Origin: DASPSR01 sp035498715
GTDB lineage: Bacteria; Nitrospirota; UBA9217
Direction: 5' to 3'
NCBI GenBank assembly: GCA_035498715.1
Contig: DATJZV010000186.1
Coordinates: 1 to 64,000 of the forward strand
DNA length: 64,000 bases
Shown here piece by piece: positions 27,039 through 36,111 of the stretch; positions within the stretch are counted from its first letter, which is position 1; every line of letters begins with the position of its first letter. Under the pieces are notes generated by a model that worked only from the letters and a program-made list of their open reading frames with translations, ran no database searches and was not told the DNA's origin. Both the position numbers and the translations under genes were made by a program.

Positions 27039-27204
27039 CTTGCTGTCCGATGGAGGGATATAACAGATGACTTGAAGTATATCAGCGGATATCTGTTTCC
27101 GTCAATAGGAGGGACGCTGTTATTTCCCATTATACCTTGCGGCTCCCAGGAAAGATCTGGAGCGCGGTTTCCGTGCATTTTCCCCGTGCAAACCTATGTT
27201 TTGT

Positions 27205-27233
27205 TTGACATCCCCCCGAGTTTCTGGTAAAAC
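27205..27233 (+). promoter_or_regulatory. Sigma-70 promoter upstream of the cyclophilin gene
   Basis: A perfect TTGACA at 27205-27210, a 17-base spacer and TAAAAC at 27228-27233. The start codon of the peptidyl-prolyl isomerase lies about 60 bases further on. It may drive the downstream arginine genes as well. Confidence 0.6.
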
Positions 27234-27294
27234 AATACATCCTACCCTTTCGTTTGTACTTTCAGGCAAATTTTATGGTACGAGGAGGCTGTTA

Positions 27295-27891
27295 ATGAAA
27301 AAGGTTCTGCTTGTTTTCGCTGTTTTGCTTAGTATTTTTACCAATTCACCGGGGTTCGCTCAGCAGGAATTGAAAAAATTTACGGCACAGGAGATCAAAA
27401 AAATGTCCATGACAAAAGCAATCATCGAAACCAAGTTCGGAAACATCACACTGAAGTTCTTTCCCGATGTGGCGCCCGGGCACGTGAACAACTTTATTGA
27501 GCTTGCAAAGAAGGGTTTTTATGATGGAACCACATTCCACCGCGTGATCCCCGGCTTTATGATCCAAGGGGGCGATCCGAATAGCAAAAACCCGGACAAG
27601 GGGATGCACGGCATGGGCGGACCTGGGTATACAATCAAGGCCGAGTTCAGCGCGAAGCCGCACAAGCGGGGCACGCTCTCCATGGCGCGGGCGCAGAGTC
27701 CGGACAGCGCCGGCTCGCAGTTCTTCATCTGCGTGAAGGATTCGCCGTTCCTCGACAGGCAGTACACGGTTTTCGGTGAGGTCGAGAGCGGAATGGAGGC
27801 TGTGGATAAGATCGTATCCCAGCCCAGGGACGCGCGCGACAATCCGAACGAACGCATCGAGATGAAGGTCAAGATCGTAGAAGGAAAATAA
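27295..27891 (+). CDS. Periplasmic cyclophilin-type peptidyl-prolyl cis-trans isomerase
   Basis: About 198 residues. A Sec signal peptide (MKKVLLVFAVLLSIF then FAQQ, cleavage probably after FA-Q around residue 22) is followed by a cyclophilin domain. Active-site blocks are FHRVIPGFMIQGGDP, SAGSQFFICV and FLDRQYTVFGEV. It speeds proline isomerisation during folding outside the cytoplasm. The ATG at 27295 follows GAGGAGG; a longer frame begins 33 codons earlier, in the promoter region, and is rejected. argG follows 76 bases downstream. Confidence 0.93.
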   Translation: MKKVLLVFAVLLSIFTNSPGFAQQELKKFTAQEIKKMSMTKAIIETKFGNITLKFFPDVAPGHVNNFIELAKKGFYDGTTFHRVIPGFMIQGGDPNSKNPDKGMHGMGGPGYTIKAEFSAKPHKRGTLSMARAQSPDSAGSQFFICVKDSPFLDRQYTVFGEVESGMEAVDKIVSQPRDARDNPNERIEMKVKIVEGK

Positions 27892-27967
27892 CAGGGTCTG
27901 AGGTACGAATTCCAGTGTCTAGTTGTAGGAAAATGCCTGCCCTTGCCCTATTTTATGGAGCATTTGA

Positions 27968-29179
27968 TTGAAGCAGGACATTAAAAAAATCGTTGTCGCC
28001 TATTCAGGCGGACTTGATACATCGGTCATCATCACCTGGCTTAAACAGGAGTATGGTGCCGAAGTGATCGCGTTCACTGCGGACATCGGACAGGGCGAGG
28101 AGCTTGAGCCGCTTCGAGAGAAGGCTATTAGGACCGGCGCGAGTAAGATCTACATCGATGACCTGCGCGAGGAATTCGTCAGGGATTTCGTGTTCCCCAT
28201 GCTGCGGGCGAATGCCGTATACGAGGGCCGCTATCTCCTCGGCACCTCGATTGCGCGGCCGCTCATTGCCAAGCGCCAGATAGAGATCGCAAATGAGGAA
28301 GGTGCGGACGCGGTCTGCCACGGGGCAACGGGCAAGGGGAACGACCAGGTACGGTTCGAGCTCACCTACTTTGCTCTCAAGCCGGACGTGAAGATCGTAG
28401 CGCCCTGGCGCGAGTGGAGCATGAAGGGTCGCGAGGAACTCATCGCCTATGCCGAGAAGCACAATATACCGGTTACTGCGACCAAGTCAAAGCCATATTC
28501 CACGGACCGCAACTTGTTGCACATCAGCTACGAAGGCGGCGTCCTTGAGGATCCCTGGAAAGAGTCGACCAAAGACATGTACACTATGGCCGTTCCTGTT
28601 GAGAAAGCGCCTGACAAGCCAGAGTACATTGAGGTAGAATACGCTGCGGGCAATCCTGTTGCTATAAACGGGAAACGGGCTTCCCCTGCTGCACTTCTAG
28701 CTGAAGCGAACCGGATTGCTGGCAGTCATGGCGTTGGCCGTATAGACCTAGTGGAGAACCGCTATGTAGGCATGAAGTCCCGCGGTGTGTACGAGACGCC
28801 TGGCGGCACGCTCCTGCATGCGGCACACCGTGCCGTGGAGTCCATTACCATGGACCGCGAGTCCATGCACCTGAGGGACAGCCTGATCCCGCGTTACGCC
28901 GAACTGGTGTACTACGGATACTGGTTTGCGCCCGAGCGCACCATGCTTCAGACCGCGATAGACGAATCTCAGAAGAACGTGAGCGGCACGGCGCGGCTAA
29001 AGTTATATAAAGGGAATTGTGACACGGTCGGCCGCAAGTCGCCTCTCTCGCTCTATAATCCGGAGCTCGCGACCTTTGAGGCGGACCAGGTTTATAACCA
29101 GAAGGACGCCGAAGGTTTCATCCGTCTGAACGCGCTCCGGCTCAGAATTGGGAGCAAGGCATCCAAAATAAAAGCATAG
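27968..29179 (+). CDS. argG: Argininosuccinate synthase
   Basis: 403 residues, normal length. The ATP-pyrophosphatase loop AYSGGLDTSVI lies at 11-21; GATGKGNDQVRFE and KPYSTDRNLLHISYEGG are family blocks. It joins citrulline and aspartate in arginine synthesis. A TTG start with GGAG eight bases upstream fits the family N-terminus. argH follows after 118 bases. Confidence 0.97.
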   Translation: MKQDIKKIVVAYSGGLDTSVIITWLKQEYGAEVIAFTADIGQGEELEPLREKAIRTGASKIYIDDLREEFVRDFVFPMLRANAVYEGRYLLGTSIARPLIAKRQIEIANEEGADAVCHGATGKGNDQVRFELTYFALKPDVKIVAPWREWSMKGREELIAYAEKHNIPVTATKSKPYSTDRNLLHISYEGGVLEDPWKESTKDMYTMAVPVEKAPDKPEYIEVEYAAGNPVAINGKRASPAALLAEANRIAGSHGVGRIDLVENRYVGMKSRGVYETPGGTLLHAAHRAVESITMDRESMHLRDSLIPRYAELVYYGYWFAPERTMLQTAIDESQKNVSGTARLKLYKGNCDTVGRKSPLSLYNPELATFEADQVYNQKDAEGFIRLNALRLRIGSKASKIKA

Positions 29180-29208
29180 ATCTTCGAGATAGCAAACAAA
29201 GAAAGAAT

Positions 29209-29240
29209 TTGACACGGGTTTACACTGAAGAAATTATGAT
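29209..29240 (+). promoter_or_regulatory. Possible promoter before argH
   Basis: TTGACA at 29209-29214 with ATTATG (18-base spacing) or TATGAT (20-base spacing) downstream. The -10 match is imperfect, so this is tentative. Confidence 0.35.
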
Positions 29241-29297
29241 TAAAGATGCGGCATTGCGGCATTAATCATAGATTAAGCAGTGTGAGTCAGTGTCAAA

Positions 29298-30734
29298 ATG
29301 GTTTTATACGATATGGCAACCAAGAAGGCCAAGATAGTTAAGAAAGCGAAGACGGCCGCGAAGAAGACCAAGCCCTGGGGCGGCAGGTTCACCGAAGCCA
29401 CGAACGAGCTCGTCGAGCAGTTCACGGCGTCGATCCCCTATGATTGGCGGCTCTATCCCTATGATATCGCGGGAAGCATGGTGCATGCCGCCATGCTCGG
29501 CAGGCAGGGTATCATTCCGAAGCGAGATGCCGACCGCATCATCCGCGGGCTTGAAGAGATTCTAAAGGAGATCGTCGCGGGTACGTTCGAGTTCAGCGTG
29601 GAGCTCGAAGATATCCACATGAACATCGAAAACCGGCTGATCGAGAAGATTGGGCCCACGGGTGGAAAGCTGCACACGGCACGAAGCAGGAACGACCAAG
29701 TGTCCCTTGACATCCGCATGTTCCTGCGCGACGAGATTGCTGAGACTCACGAACTCCTCACGGCGCTCCAGGCGGTCATCGTTGATCTTGCCGAACGGCA
29801 CAGCGATGTTGTTCTGCCGGGCTACACACACCTCCAGCGCGCACAACCCGTGCTGCTCGGTCACCACCTGCTTGCATATTACGAGATGTTCGAGCGCGAT
29901 CGCGGCAGGCTTGAAGACTGTTTCCGCCGGGTGAACGTGATGCCGCTCGGCGCCGGTGCCCTCGCTGGGACCGTACTTCCCATCGACCGGAAGTTCGTTG
30001 CCAAGCAGCTCGGTTTCAGCGGTGTGTGCGAAAATAGCATTGACGCCGTCTCGGATCGTGATTTCGCAATCGAATTCGTTGCTGCCTGCGCTCAGATCAT
30101 GATGCATCTCTCGCGCCTATCCGAGGAACTCGTCATCTGGTCGTCATCAGAATTCGGGTTCATCACGATATCCGATGCCTTCACCACGGGCTCCTCGATC
30201 ATGCCCCAGAAAAAGAACCCCGACGTGGCGGAGCTCACGCGCGGCAAAACGGGCCGGGTATATGGCAACCTCATGGCGCTCCTCACGCTCATGAAAGGAT
30301 TGCCACTCGCGTACAATCGCGACATGCAGGAGGACAAGGAACCGATTTTCGGCGCCGCTGAAACGGTAACGCTCTCACTGTCGGTGTTCATCGAGATGCT
30401 CAAGGGGGTCTCGATTCACAGGGAAACGATGCGGAAGGCGGCGGAGGACGGATTCATCACGGCCACTGACCTGGCAGACTATCTGGTCCGTAAGGGCATG
30501 CCGTTCCGCAAAGCCCATGAGGTCGTGGGCAGGGCCGTGCTGCGTGCCACGGAGCTGGGGTGCGGGCTTGTTGATATGCCGATCGGAGAATACACAAAAT
30601 TATCGCCGCTGATTCAGGAGGACGTGTATGACGCGTTATCCGTGGAGGCATCCGTGAAGAGGCGCACGTCATACGGCGGCACGGCCCCGGCTAATCTGAG
30701 AAAACGCCTCATGGTGCTCAAGAAGATACGATGA
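29298..30734 (+). CDS. argH: Argininosuccinate lyase
   Basis: 478 residues. The fumarase/aspartase-superfamily signature is GSSIMPQKKNPD near residue 300. KPWGGRF marks the usual beginning, near residue 26. Before it lies a lysine/alanine-rich extension of about 20 residues (ATKKAKIVKKAKTAAKK). The enzyme splits argininosuccinate to arginine and fumarate. The start could be 29298 or the ATG at 29313; neither has a strong ribosome site. The last four bases overlap the next gene's start (ATGA). Confidence 0.95.
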   Translation: MVLYDMATKKAKIVKKAKTAAKKTKPWGGRFTEATNELVEQFTASIPYDWRLYPYDIAGSMVHAAMLGRQGIIPKRDADRIIRGLEEILKEIVAGTFEFSVELEDIHMNIENRLIEKIGPTGGKLHTARSRNDQVSLDIRMFLRDEIAETHELLTALQAVIVDLAERHSDVVLPGYTHLQRAQPVLLGHHLLAYYEMFERDRGRLEDCFRRVNVMPLGAGALAGTVLPIDRKFVAKQLGFSGVCENSIDAVSDRDFAIEFVAACAQIMMHLSRLSEELVIWSSSEFGFITISDAFTTGSSIMPQKKNPDVAELTRGKTGRVYGNLMALLTLMKGLPLAYNRDMQEDKEPIFGAAETVTLSLSVFIEMLKGVSIHRETMRKAAEDGFITATDLADYLVRKGMPFRKAHEVVGRAVLRATELGCGLVDMPIGEYTKLSPLIQEDVYDALSVEASVKRRTSYGGTAPANLRKRLMVLKKIR

Positions 30735-31801
30735 ATACCCGGACGCGGTGGCTTTTCAGGCCCGTCTGCCTGATGCTTATCCTGGCGCTTGCCGTCTCCT
30801 GTGGCAGGAAGACGGACCCGCTCACACCCGATAGCCCTCGGCCCGAGGCCGTGAAGAGCATTAAAGCCGTTGTCAGGGACGCCGTCGCCTTTTTGTCATG
30901 GCGCGTGCCGGCCAAAAACGTGGAAGGCAAGGACATGAATCCCGCTGAGATTCTGGGGTTCCGTATCTACCGGGCGGAGATCGGGGACAGCAGAAAGAAG
31001 CCCCGGTACAAGGAGATTGCCGATATCACGATGGCAAATCCTGCGCCGGCTGAGGTGAGGGCGGGCACAGTTTTCTGGAGCGACAAGAACCTGAGATACG
31101 GTCAGGTGTACAGCTATCGGATCAGAGCCACGAGCGCGAGGGGCGGGGCAAGCCAACAGTCCGAAGAGGTGCGAGTGGCGCCGCTTATTTCTCTTGCAGC
31201 TCCAACGAATTTTACCGCTGCGGGCGATGACAGCAGAAATTTCCTTTCCTGGGATCTGGTCACTACGAGATCTGACGGGAGCCAGTATGGAGGCTTTGTC
31301 GGCTATAATATCTACCGTGGTACGGAAAAAAACCGGTATGAAGATACACCGCTTAACAAGGAACCGGTCAGAACGACGTTCTATATAGATACGACGGTGG
31401 TTAACAACAAGACATACTTTTATATTGTGCGTGCTGTGGACAGTCCGACCCTGCCGTGGAAGGAGAGCCTTGATTCAGTTGAGGTGTCAGCTACGCCTAG
31501 AGATATGACACCGCCGGAGAGGCCCAGGGGGCTTACAGTCGTTCCTGGCGTGGGCAGGATATTCCTTACCTGGAACGAGAACAAAGAGCGGGACCTCGCG
31601 GGATACCACGTGTACCGGTCAGTGAGGAGCGGCAGGGGCTATGAGCGTCTTACGGACAAGCTGATAAACCGCACCACGTTTTCCGACGTGAGGGTAAAGC
31701 CGGGAGTGGTGTATTACTACACAGTTACCGCGGTGGACCAGTCAGGGAACGAAAGTCCGATGTCTAAGGAGCAGAAAGCGTACGCTGAGAAGATGAGATA
31801 A
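30731..31801 (+). CDS. Lipoprotein with fibronectin type III-like domains
   Basis: 356 residues. A lipoprotein signal peptide with lipobox A-V-S-C24 is followed by GRKTDPLTP, so it is a membrane-anchored lipoprotein. Three fibronectin-III-like beta domains follow at about 40-150, 155-255 and 262-352 (repeated patterns YRIRATSARGG, YFYIVRAVDSP and YYYTVTAVDQSGNESP). It overlaps argH by four bases and precedes lysA, so it is translationally coupled to the arginine gene. Its role is unknown; a cell-envelope link to peptidoglycan precursors (DAP pathway downstream) is speculation. Confidence 0.82.
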   Translation: MNTRTRWLFRPVCLMLILALAVSCGRKTDPLTPDSPRPEAVKSIKAVVRDAVAFLSWRVPAKNVEGKDMNPAEILGFRIYRAEIGDSRKKPRYKEIADITMANPAPAEVRAGTVFWSDKNLRYGQVYSYRIRATSARGGASQQSEEVRVAPLISLAAPTNFTAAGDDSRNFLSWDLVTTRSDGSQYGGFVGYNIYRGTEKNRYEDTPLNKEPVRTTFYIDTTVVNNKTYFYIVRAVDSPTLPWKESLDSVEVSATPRDMTPPERPRGLTVVPGVGRIFLTWNENKERDLAGYHVYRSVRSGRGYERLTDKLINRTTFSDVRVKPGVVYYYTVTAVDQSGNESPMSKEQKAYAEKMR

Positions 31802-31885
31802 GAAACACTGCAAATTGAAAATGAAAAATCTTAGAAACGAAATTTAATATTTCCACTATTCATTGTTCAATTTCCAATCGGATAG
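31802..31885. repeat. AT-rich intergenic repeat phrase before lysA
   Basis: Contains caaattgaaaatgaaaaat followed by atttaatatttcc and attgttcaatttccaat, partly inverted to each other. This wording is related to the elements near 6215 and 33168. No gene. Confidence 0.4.
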
Positions 31886-31892
31886 GTTTCCC

Positions 31893-33155
31893 ATGCATGA
31901 CTTTGTCTATAAAAATGGAGAGCTATACTGCGAAGGGGTTTCTGTCAAAAGCGTGGCTCAGCGGGTTGGAACGCCGTTCTACCTCTACAGCAGCAATACG
32001 CTGGTGAGGCATTATCAGGCCTTCGACAGCGCCTTTGCGGGCGTTCCTCATATTATCTGCTTTGCGCTCAAGTCGAACCCGAACGGCGCGATTCTCAGGT
32101 TGCTCGGCAGGGAGGGCGCGGGTGCGGACATCGTTTCGGGCGGGGAACTTTTCCGCACGCTCCGTGTGGGAATCGATCCGAAGAAGGTCGTGTACGCAGG
32201 GGTGGGCAAGCGCAGGGATGAGATCGAGTATGCGCTCAAGGCCGATATTCTCATGTTCAACGTCGAGTCCGGTGAGGAGCTCCTTGCGATAGAACATGCT
32301 GCAAAGGACATGGGTGTGATGGCACGCATCGCGCTTCGCGTGAATCCGAACATCGACCCCAAGACACACGCGTATATCTCTACGGGGCTCAAAGAGAACA
32401 AATTCGGAATCCCGATCGAGCAGGCGCTGGAATACTACCAGATGGCCAAGTCTCTCTCTCACGTAGAAGTGACGGGAATCCACCAGCACATAGGTTCTCA
32501 GATTACCGAGATCCAGCCGTTCGTGGATGCGCTCGAAAAACTCGTAGGGTTCGTCAGCGAGCTCAGGTCCGCAGGGTTGGACATCCAGTTCATTAATATC
32601 GGTGGTGGGCTGGGCATAACGTACAAGGACGAGACACCGCCGCACCCCAAGGAACTTGCGAAGGCAATCCAGCCGCTCCTCAGAAAGGCCGGGTGCACTC
32701 TGGTGCTGGAGCCGGGCCGGGCCATCGTTGGCAACGCAGGTATCCTCGTGACGAGCGCCCTCTATCACAAAGACAGCGGCGAGAAACGGTTCCTGATCGT
32801 CGATGCAGGCATGAACGACCTCATCAGGCCGAGCCTCTATGAGGCTTACCACGAGATAAAATCCGTGTCGGAGCCTGCATCTCCCGTGAATACTGTGCTC
32901 GATGTGGTGGGGCCGATTTGCGAGTCCGGCGATTTCCTCGCTAAGGAGCGGGAGATGCCCGAGGTAAAGCAAGGAGAGCTTCTCGCGGTCATGGGCGCGG
33001 GAGCATACGGCTTTGCGATGTCCTCGAATTATAATTCACGGCCGCGCGTTGCCGAAATCATGGTCAAGGGAAGCGAGTATTACATCGTGCGAGAACGCGA
33101 GACCTATAGCGACCTCATCAGGGGTGAAAAGGTCCCGCGGTGGTTGGAAGGGTGA
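31893..33155 (+). CDS. lysA: Diaminopimelate decarboxylase
   Basis: About 420 residues, a fold-III PLP enzyme. The PLP Lys lies in CFALKSNPNG (about residue 58); other blocks are HQHIGSQI, GGGLGI, EPGRAIVGNAG and GPICESGDF. It makes lysine from meso-DAP. The ATG at 31893 (MHDFVYKNGELYCEG) matches the conserved beginning; a TTG ten codons earlier lies within the AT-rich repeat and is unlikely. It is the first enzyme gene of the lysA-dapF-dapA-dapB run. Confidence 0.96.
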   Translation: MHDFVYKNGELYCEGVSVKSVAQRVGTPFYLYSSNTLVRHYQAFDSAFAGVPHIICFALKSNPNGAILRLLGREGAGADIVSGGELFRTLRVGIDPKKVVYAGVGKRRDEIEYALKADILMFNVESGEELLAIEHAAKDMGVMARIALRVNPNIDPKTHAYISTGLKENKFGIPIEQALEYYQMAKSLSHVEVTGIHQHIGSQITEIQPFVDALEKLVGFVSELRSAGLDIQFINIGGGLGITYKDETPPHPKELAKAIQPLLRKAGCTLVLEPGRAIVGNAGILVTSALYHKDSGEKRFLIVDAGMNDLIRPSLYEAYHEIKSVSEPASPVNTVLDVVGPICESGDFLAKEREMPEVKQGELLAVMGAGAYGFAMSSNYNSRPRVAEIMVKGSEYYIVRERETYSDLIRGEKVPRWLEG

Positions 33156-33273
33156 GAGACAAGCACCAAATTTCAATAATCAAAATTCAAGCATGTTGTA
33201 CCATGCTGGATTGCAAAATTGGAGCTCATTTATAAACTGTGATTTGATGAATTTGTCATCCGAGAGACTGTAC

Positions 33274-34086
33274 ATGAAGAAGATACCTTTTTACAAAATG
33301 CAGGGGAACGGGAACGATTTCATCCTGATCGATAACCGCAGGGGCGTCTTGCAGGGGAAGAACCTGACCGGGCTGGCAAAGCAGGTTTGCCATCGGAACC
33401 GTTCAGTCGGCGCTGACGGGCTCATCGTGGTCGTTCCTTCGAAGAAGGCCGACTTCAAGTGGCGGTTCTTCAATTCCGACGGAAGCGAGGCCGAGATGTG
33501 CGGAAACGGTTCGCGCTGCGCCGCGCGGTTCGCATACCTTAAGAAGATCGCAAAGAAGAACATGACCTTCGAAACGCTCGCGGGGATCATCCATGCCGTA
33601 GTGAATAAGGACACGGTCAGGGTGCAGCTCACGAATGCATACGGATTGCGCACGAATATAGCGGTACCTCTTGACCGCGGCACGCGCACCGGACACTTTA
33701 TCAACACTGGCGTCCCCCATCTTGTTTACCTCTCAGACCATCTTGATGCAGAAGATGTGGATGGAGTGGGCAGAAAAACGCGACAGCATGAGATCTTCAA
33801 ACCCGGCGGTACAAACGTGAACTTCGTTCAGATAGACGGTCCGCACAGGCTTCGGATCAGAACGTACGAGCGCGGGGTCGAGGGAGAGACCCTTGCCTGC
33901 GGAACCGGCGCGGTGGCCGCAGCGCTTATCGCAGCAGCCCTGCGCAAGGTATCGTCACCGGCAACCGTGATGACCAAGGGTGGCGATAGGCTGGTTGTTT
34001 CGTTCAAGCGAGAAGGCGAACAGTTTACGGACCTACACCTCGAAGGCAAGGCAGAGGTTGTGTGCGAAGGGATGCTCTATATCTAA
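33274..34086 (+). CDS. dapF: Diaminopimelate epimerase
   Basis: About 270 residues. The two catalytic cysteines lie in EMCGNGSRC (first half) and LACGTGAVAAAL (second half); the N-terminus FYKMQGNGNDF is typical. It converts LL-DAP to meso-DAP, the form used in peptidoglycan and by LysA. The ATG at 33274 follows CGAGAG by seven bases; in-frame starts further upstream lie in an AT-rich repeat-like stretch. Confidence 0.96.
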   Translation: MKKIPFYKMQGNGNDFILIDNRRGVLQGKNLTGLAKQVCHRNRSVGADGLIVVVPSKKADFKWRFFNSDGSEAEMCGNGSRCAARFAYLKKIAKKNMTFETLAGIIHAVVNKDTVRVQLTNAYGLRTNIAVPLDRGTRTGHFINTGVPHLVYLSDHLDAEDVDGVGRKTRQHEIFKPGGTNVNFVQIDGPHRLRIRTYERGVEGETLACGTGAVAAALIAAALRKVSSPATVMTKGGDRLVVSFKREGEQFTDLHLEGKAEVVCEGMLYI

Positions 34087-34210
34087 GAATCATCACTTCA
34101 GAGAACGCAGAGAAAATCAAGGACGAAACACTTTTTTTGACGGGATTTACAAAATCATATATTAAGGACATCTGATCCGCTGTTATCCTGTTAATCCTGA
34201 TTAAAATAGC
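34087..34210. repeat. Composite intergenic repeat phrases between dapF and dapA
   Basis: Contains cagagaacgcagagaaaat, then gacgggatttacaaaatc and tatcctgttaatcctgatta. The last two are near inverted copies, as in the widely dispersed 'ggatttacaggat...atcctgttaatcctg' phrase. No gene. Confidence 0.5.
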
Positions 34211-34222
34211 AAGGAGGCTGCT

Positions 34223-35095
34223 ATGTTCAAAGGTTCAATGGTTGCTATAGTCACCCCGTTCAAGAATGGCAAGGTAGATGAAAAGGCTCTCGGGGATCTC
34301 ATCGAGTTTCACCTTAAAAACGGCACGGACGTGATTGTACCGTGCGGCACCACTGGTGAATCAGCCACGCTCTCCCACGAGGAACACCACCGGGTAGTGG
34401 AATTCACGGTCAGGGCGGTGAACAAACGAGTACCCGTGGTCGCGGGTGCGGGGTCGAATAGCACTGAGGAAACCGTCGACCTGACGAAATACGCCAAGAA
34501 GGCGGGTGCCGACGGCGTGCTGCTCATTACCCCGTATTACAACAAACCGACGCAGGAAGGACTCTATCAGCATTTCAGGAAGATAGCGGAATCCGTGGAA
34601 ATCCCTATCGTTCTTTATAATGTGCCGGGACGCACGGGAGTGAACATGCTTCCGGCGACGGTGGCTCGTCTCCGCACGATCAAGAATATCGTTGGGCTCA
34701 AGGAAGCCACCGGCGATATGAAGCAGGTCAGCGAGATTATCCGGCTTTGCGGCAGGGATTTCGACGTGATCTCGGGCGATGATTACACCACGCTGCCGCT
34801 GCTCTGCCTAGGCGGTGTGGGAGCCATCTCGGTTACGGCCAACGTGGTGCCGGCCGACGCAGCCAGAATGTTCGATGCCTTTTTCGGGGGGAAGATGGAG
34901 GAGGCGCTTAAGATCCATTATAAAATGGAGCCGCTCCATGGCGCAATGTTCATCGAGACGAACCCGATCCCGGTGAAGACATCGCTTGCGCTCATGGGCA
35001 AGATCACGGAAGAATTCCGCCTGCCGCTTTGTCCTATGGCCGAGGTGAACAAAGAGAAGCTTAGGAAATCGCTTAAGGACTACGGGCTGATCTGA
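34223..35095 (+). CDS. dapA: 4-Hydroxy-tetrahydrodipicolinate synthase
   Basis: 290 residues, the family length. The Schiff-base Lys is in IVGLKEATGD, the proton-relay Tyr in VLYNVPGRTG, and the N-terminal block is PCGTTGESATLSHEEH. It condenses pyruvate with aspartate semialdehyde, the first step of the DAP pathway. AAGGAGG precedes the ATG. dapB follows after 140 bases. Confidence 0.97.
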   Translation: MFKGSMVAIVTPFKNGKVDEKALGDLIEFHLKNGTDVIVPCGTTGESATLSHEEHHRVVEFTVRAVNKRVPVVAGAGSNSTEETVDLTKYAKKAGADGVLLITPYYNKPTQEGLYQHFRKIAESVEIPIVLYNVPGRTGVNMLPATVARLRTIKNIVGLKEATGDMKQVSEIIRLCGRDFDVISGDDYTTLPLLCLGGVGAISVTANVVPADAARMFDAFFGGKMEEALKIHYKMEPLHGAMFIETNPIPVKTSLALMGKITEEFRLPLCPMAEVNKEKLRKSLKDYGLI

Positions 35096-35235
35096 CTCGA
35101 AACCTTTCACTACTGGAGACATAGAGCGCATAAGGCGGATGGCGGCAGTGAGTTTAACGCTATGCGCCACGCGCTCTGCCCGGACAGAACCAGTTGCACA
35201 GCGCTCTCAGCGGTAAACAATAAGGAGTAAAAACC

Positions 35236-36045
35236 ATGATTAAAGCAGTCGTAGCCGGCGCTGCCGGTAGGATGGGTTCGCGGATCATCAACGTGCTCTC
35301 GACCTCGGAAGGCATCCGCCTTTCGGCAGCTGTCGAGCGAAAGGCGCATCCCCTCGTGGGTCAGGACTCCTGCGGCCCGGCCGGGCTCCCTGGAGGAGGT
35401 GTTCTGACGGTGATCACGGACGACCTCGTTGCCGCGCTCAAGGCCGGGGACGTGCTCATCGACTTTACCCTCCCCGAAACAAGCCTTGAACATATCAAGA
35501 CCTGCGCGGACCTGGGCAAGCCGCTTGTGGTCGGTACAACCGGATTCTCCAAAGAGCAGATGGGAGAGATCAACAAGCAAGTTCAGAAGATCCCCTGCGT
35601 GCTCTCCCCGAACATGAGTATCGGGGTGAACCTTTGCTTCAAGATCCTTGCAGAGATCGCCAAGACCATCGGCGAGGATTATGATATGGAAATCGTTGAG
35701 GCCCACCATCGCATGAAGAAGGACGCACCCTCTGGCACGGCCATGAAAATGGCCCAGGTCATCGCCCAGGCCGTGAACAGGAACCTGGACGAGGTCGGCG
35801 TTTACGCACGCAAGGGCATGATCGGCGAGCGTTCCAAGAAAGAAATCGGTATCCAGACCCTTCGTGCTGGTGACATTGTGGGCGAGCACACGGTGATGTT
35901 CGCGGGCAAGGGTGAACGCATCGAGATCACGCACCGGGCGCACAGCAGGGACACCTTTGCCGCCGGTGCGGTGCGCGCGGCAAAGTGGGTCGTCGGCAAG
36001 AAGCCCGGCCTCTACGATATGCAGGATGTACTGGGTCTGAAGTAA
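35236..36045 (+). CDS. dapB: 4-Hydroxy-tetrahydrodipicolinate reductase
   Basis: 269 residues. The NAD(P)-binding loop AGAAGRMGSRII is near the N-terminus; VVGTTGFSKEQ and the substrate motif EAHHRMKKDAPSGTA follow. It makes tetrahydrodipicolinate, the direct substrate of the DapL encoded downstream. A TAAGGAG site precedes the ATG. Confidence 0.97.
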   Translation: MIKAVVAGAAGRMGSRIINVLSTSEGIRLSAAVERKAHPLVGQDSCGPAGLPGGGVLTVITDDLVAALKAGDVLIDFTLPETSLEHIKTCADLGKPLVVGTTGFSKEQMGEINKQVQKIPCVLSPNMSIGVNLCFKILAEIAKTIGEDYDMEIVEAHHRMKKDAPSGTAMKMAQVIAQAVNRNLDEVGVYARKGMIGERSKKEIGIQTLRAGDIVGEHTVMFAGKGERIEITHRAHSRDTFAAGAVRAAKWVVGKKPGLYDMQDVLGLK

Positions 36046-36111
36046 CAAAAGTCGAAAGACAGAGGAATGGGGTAAGATGCACGGCATCTATTGCCGGTAA
36101 GGAGTTTGATA

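Noticed and set aside
31923..32972. 349-codon minus-strand ORF opposite lysA
   Set aside because: Antisense shadow of lysA, produced by high GC third-position bias.
35110..36087. 325-codon minus-strand ORF opposite dapB
   Set aside because: Antisense shadow; dapB motifs on the plus strand are unambiguous.
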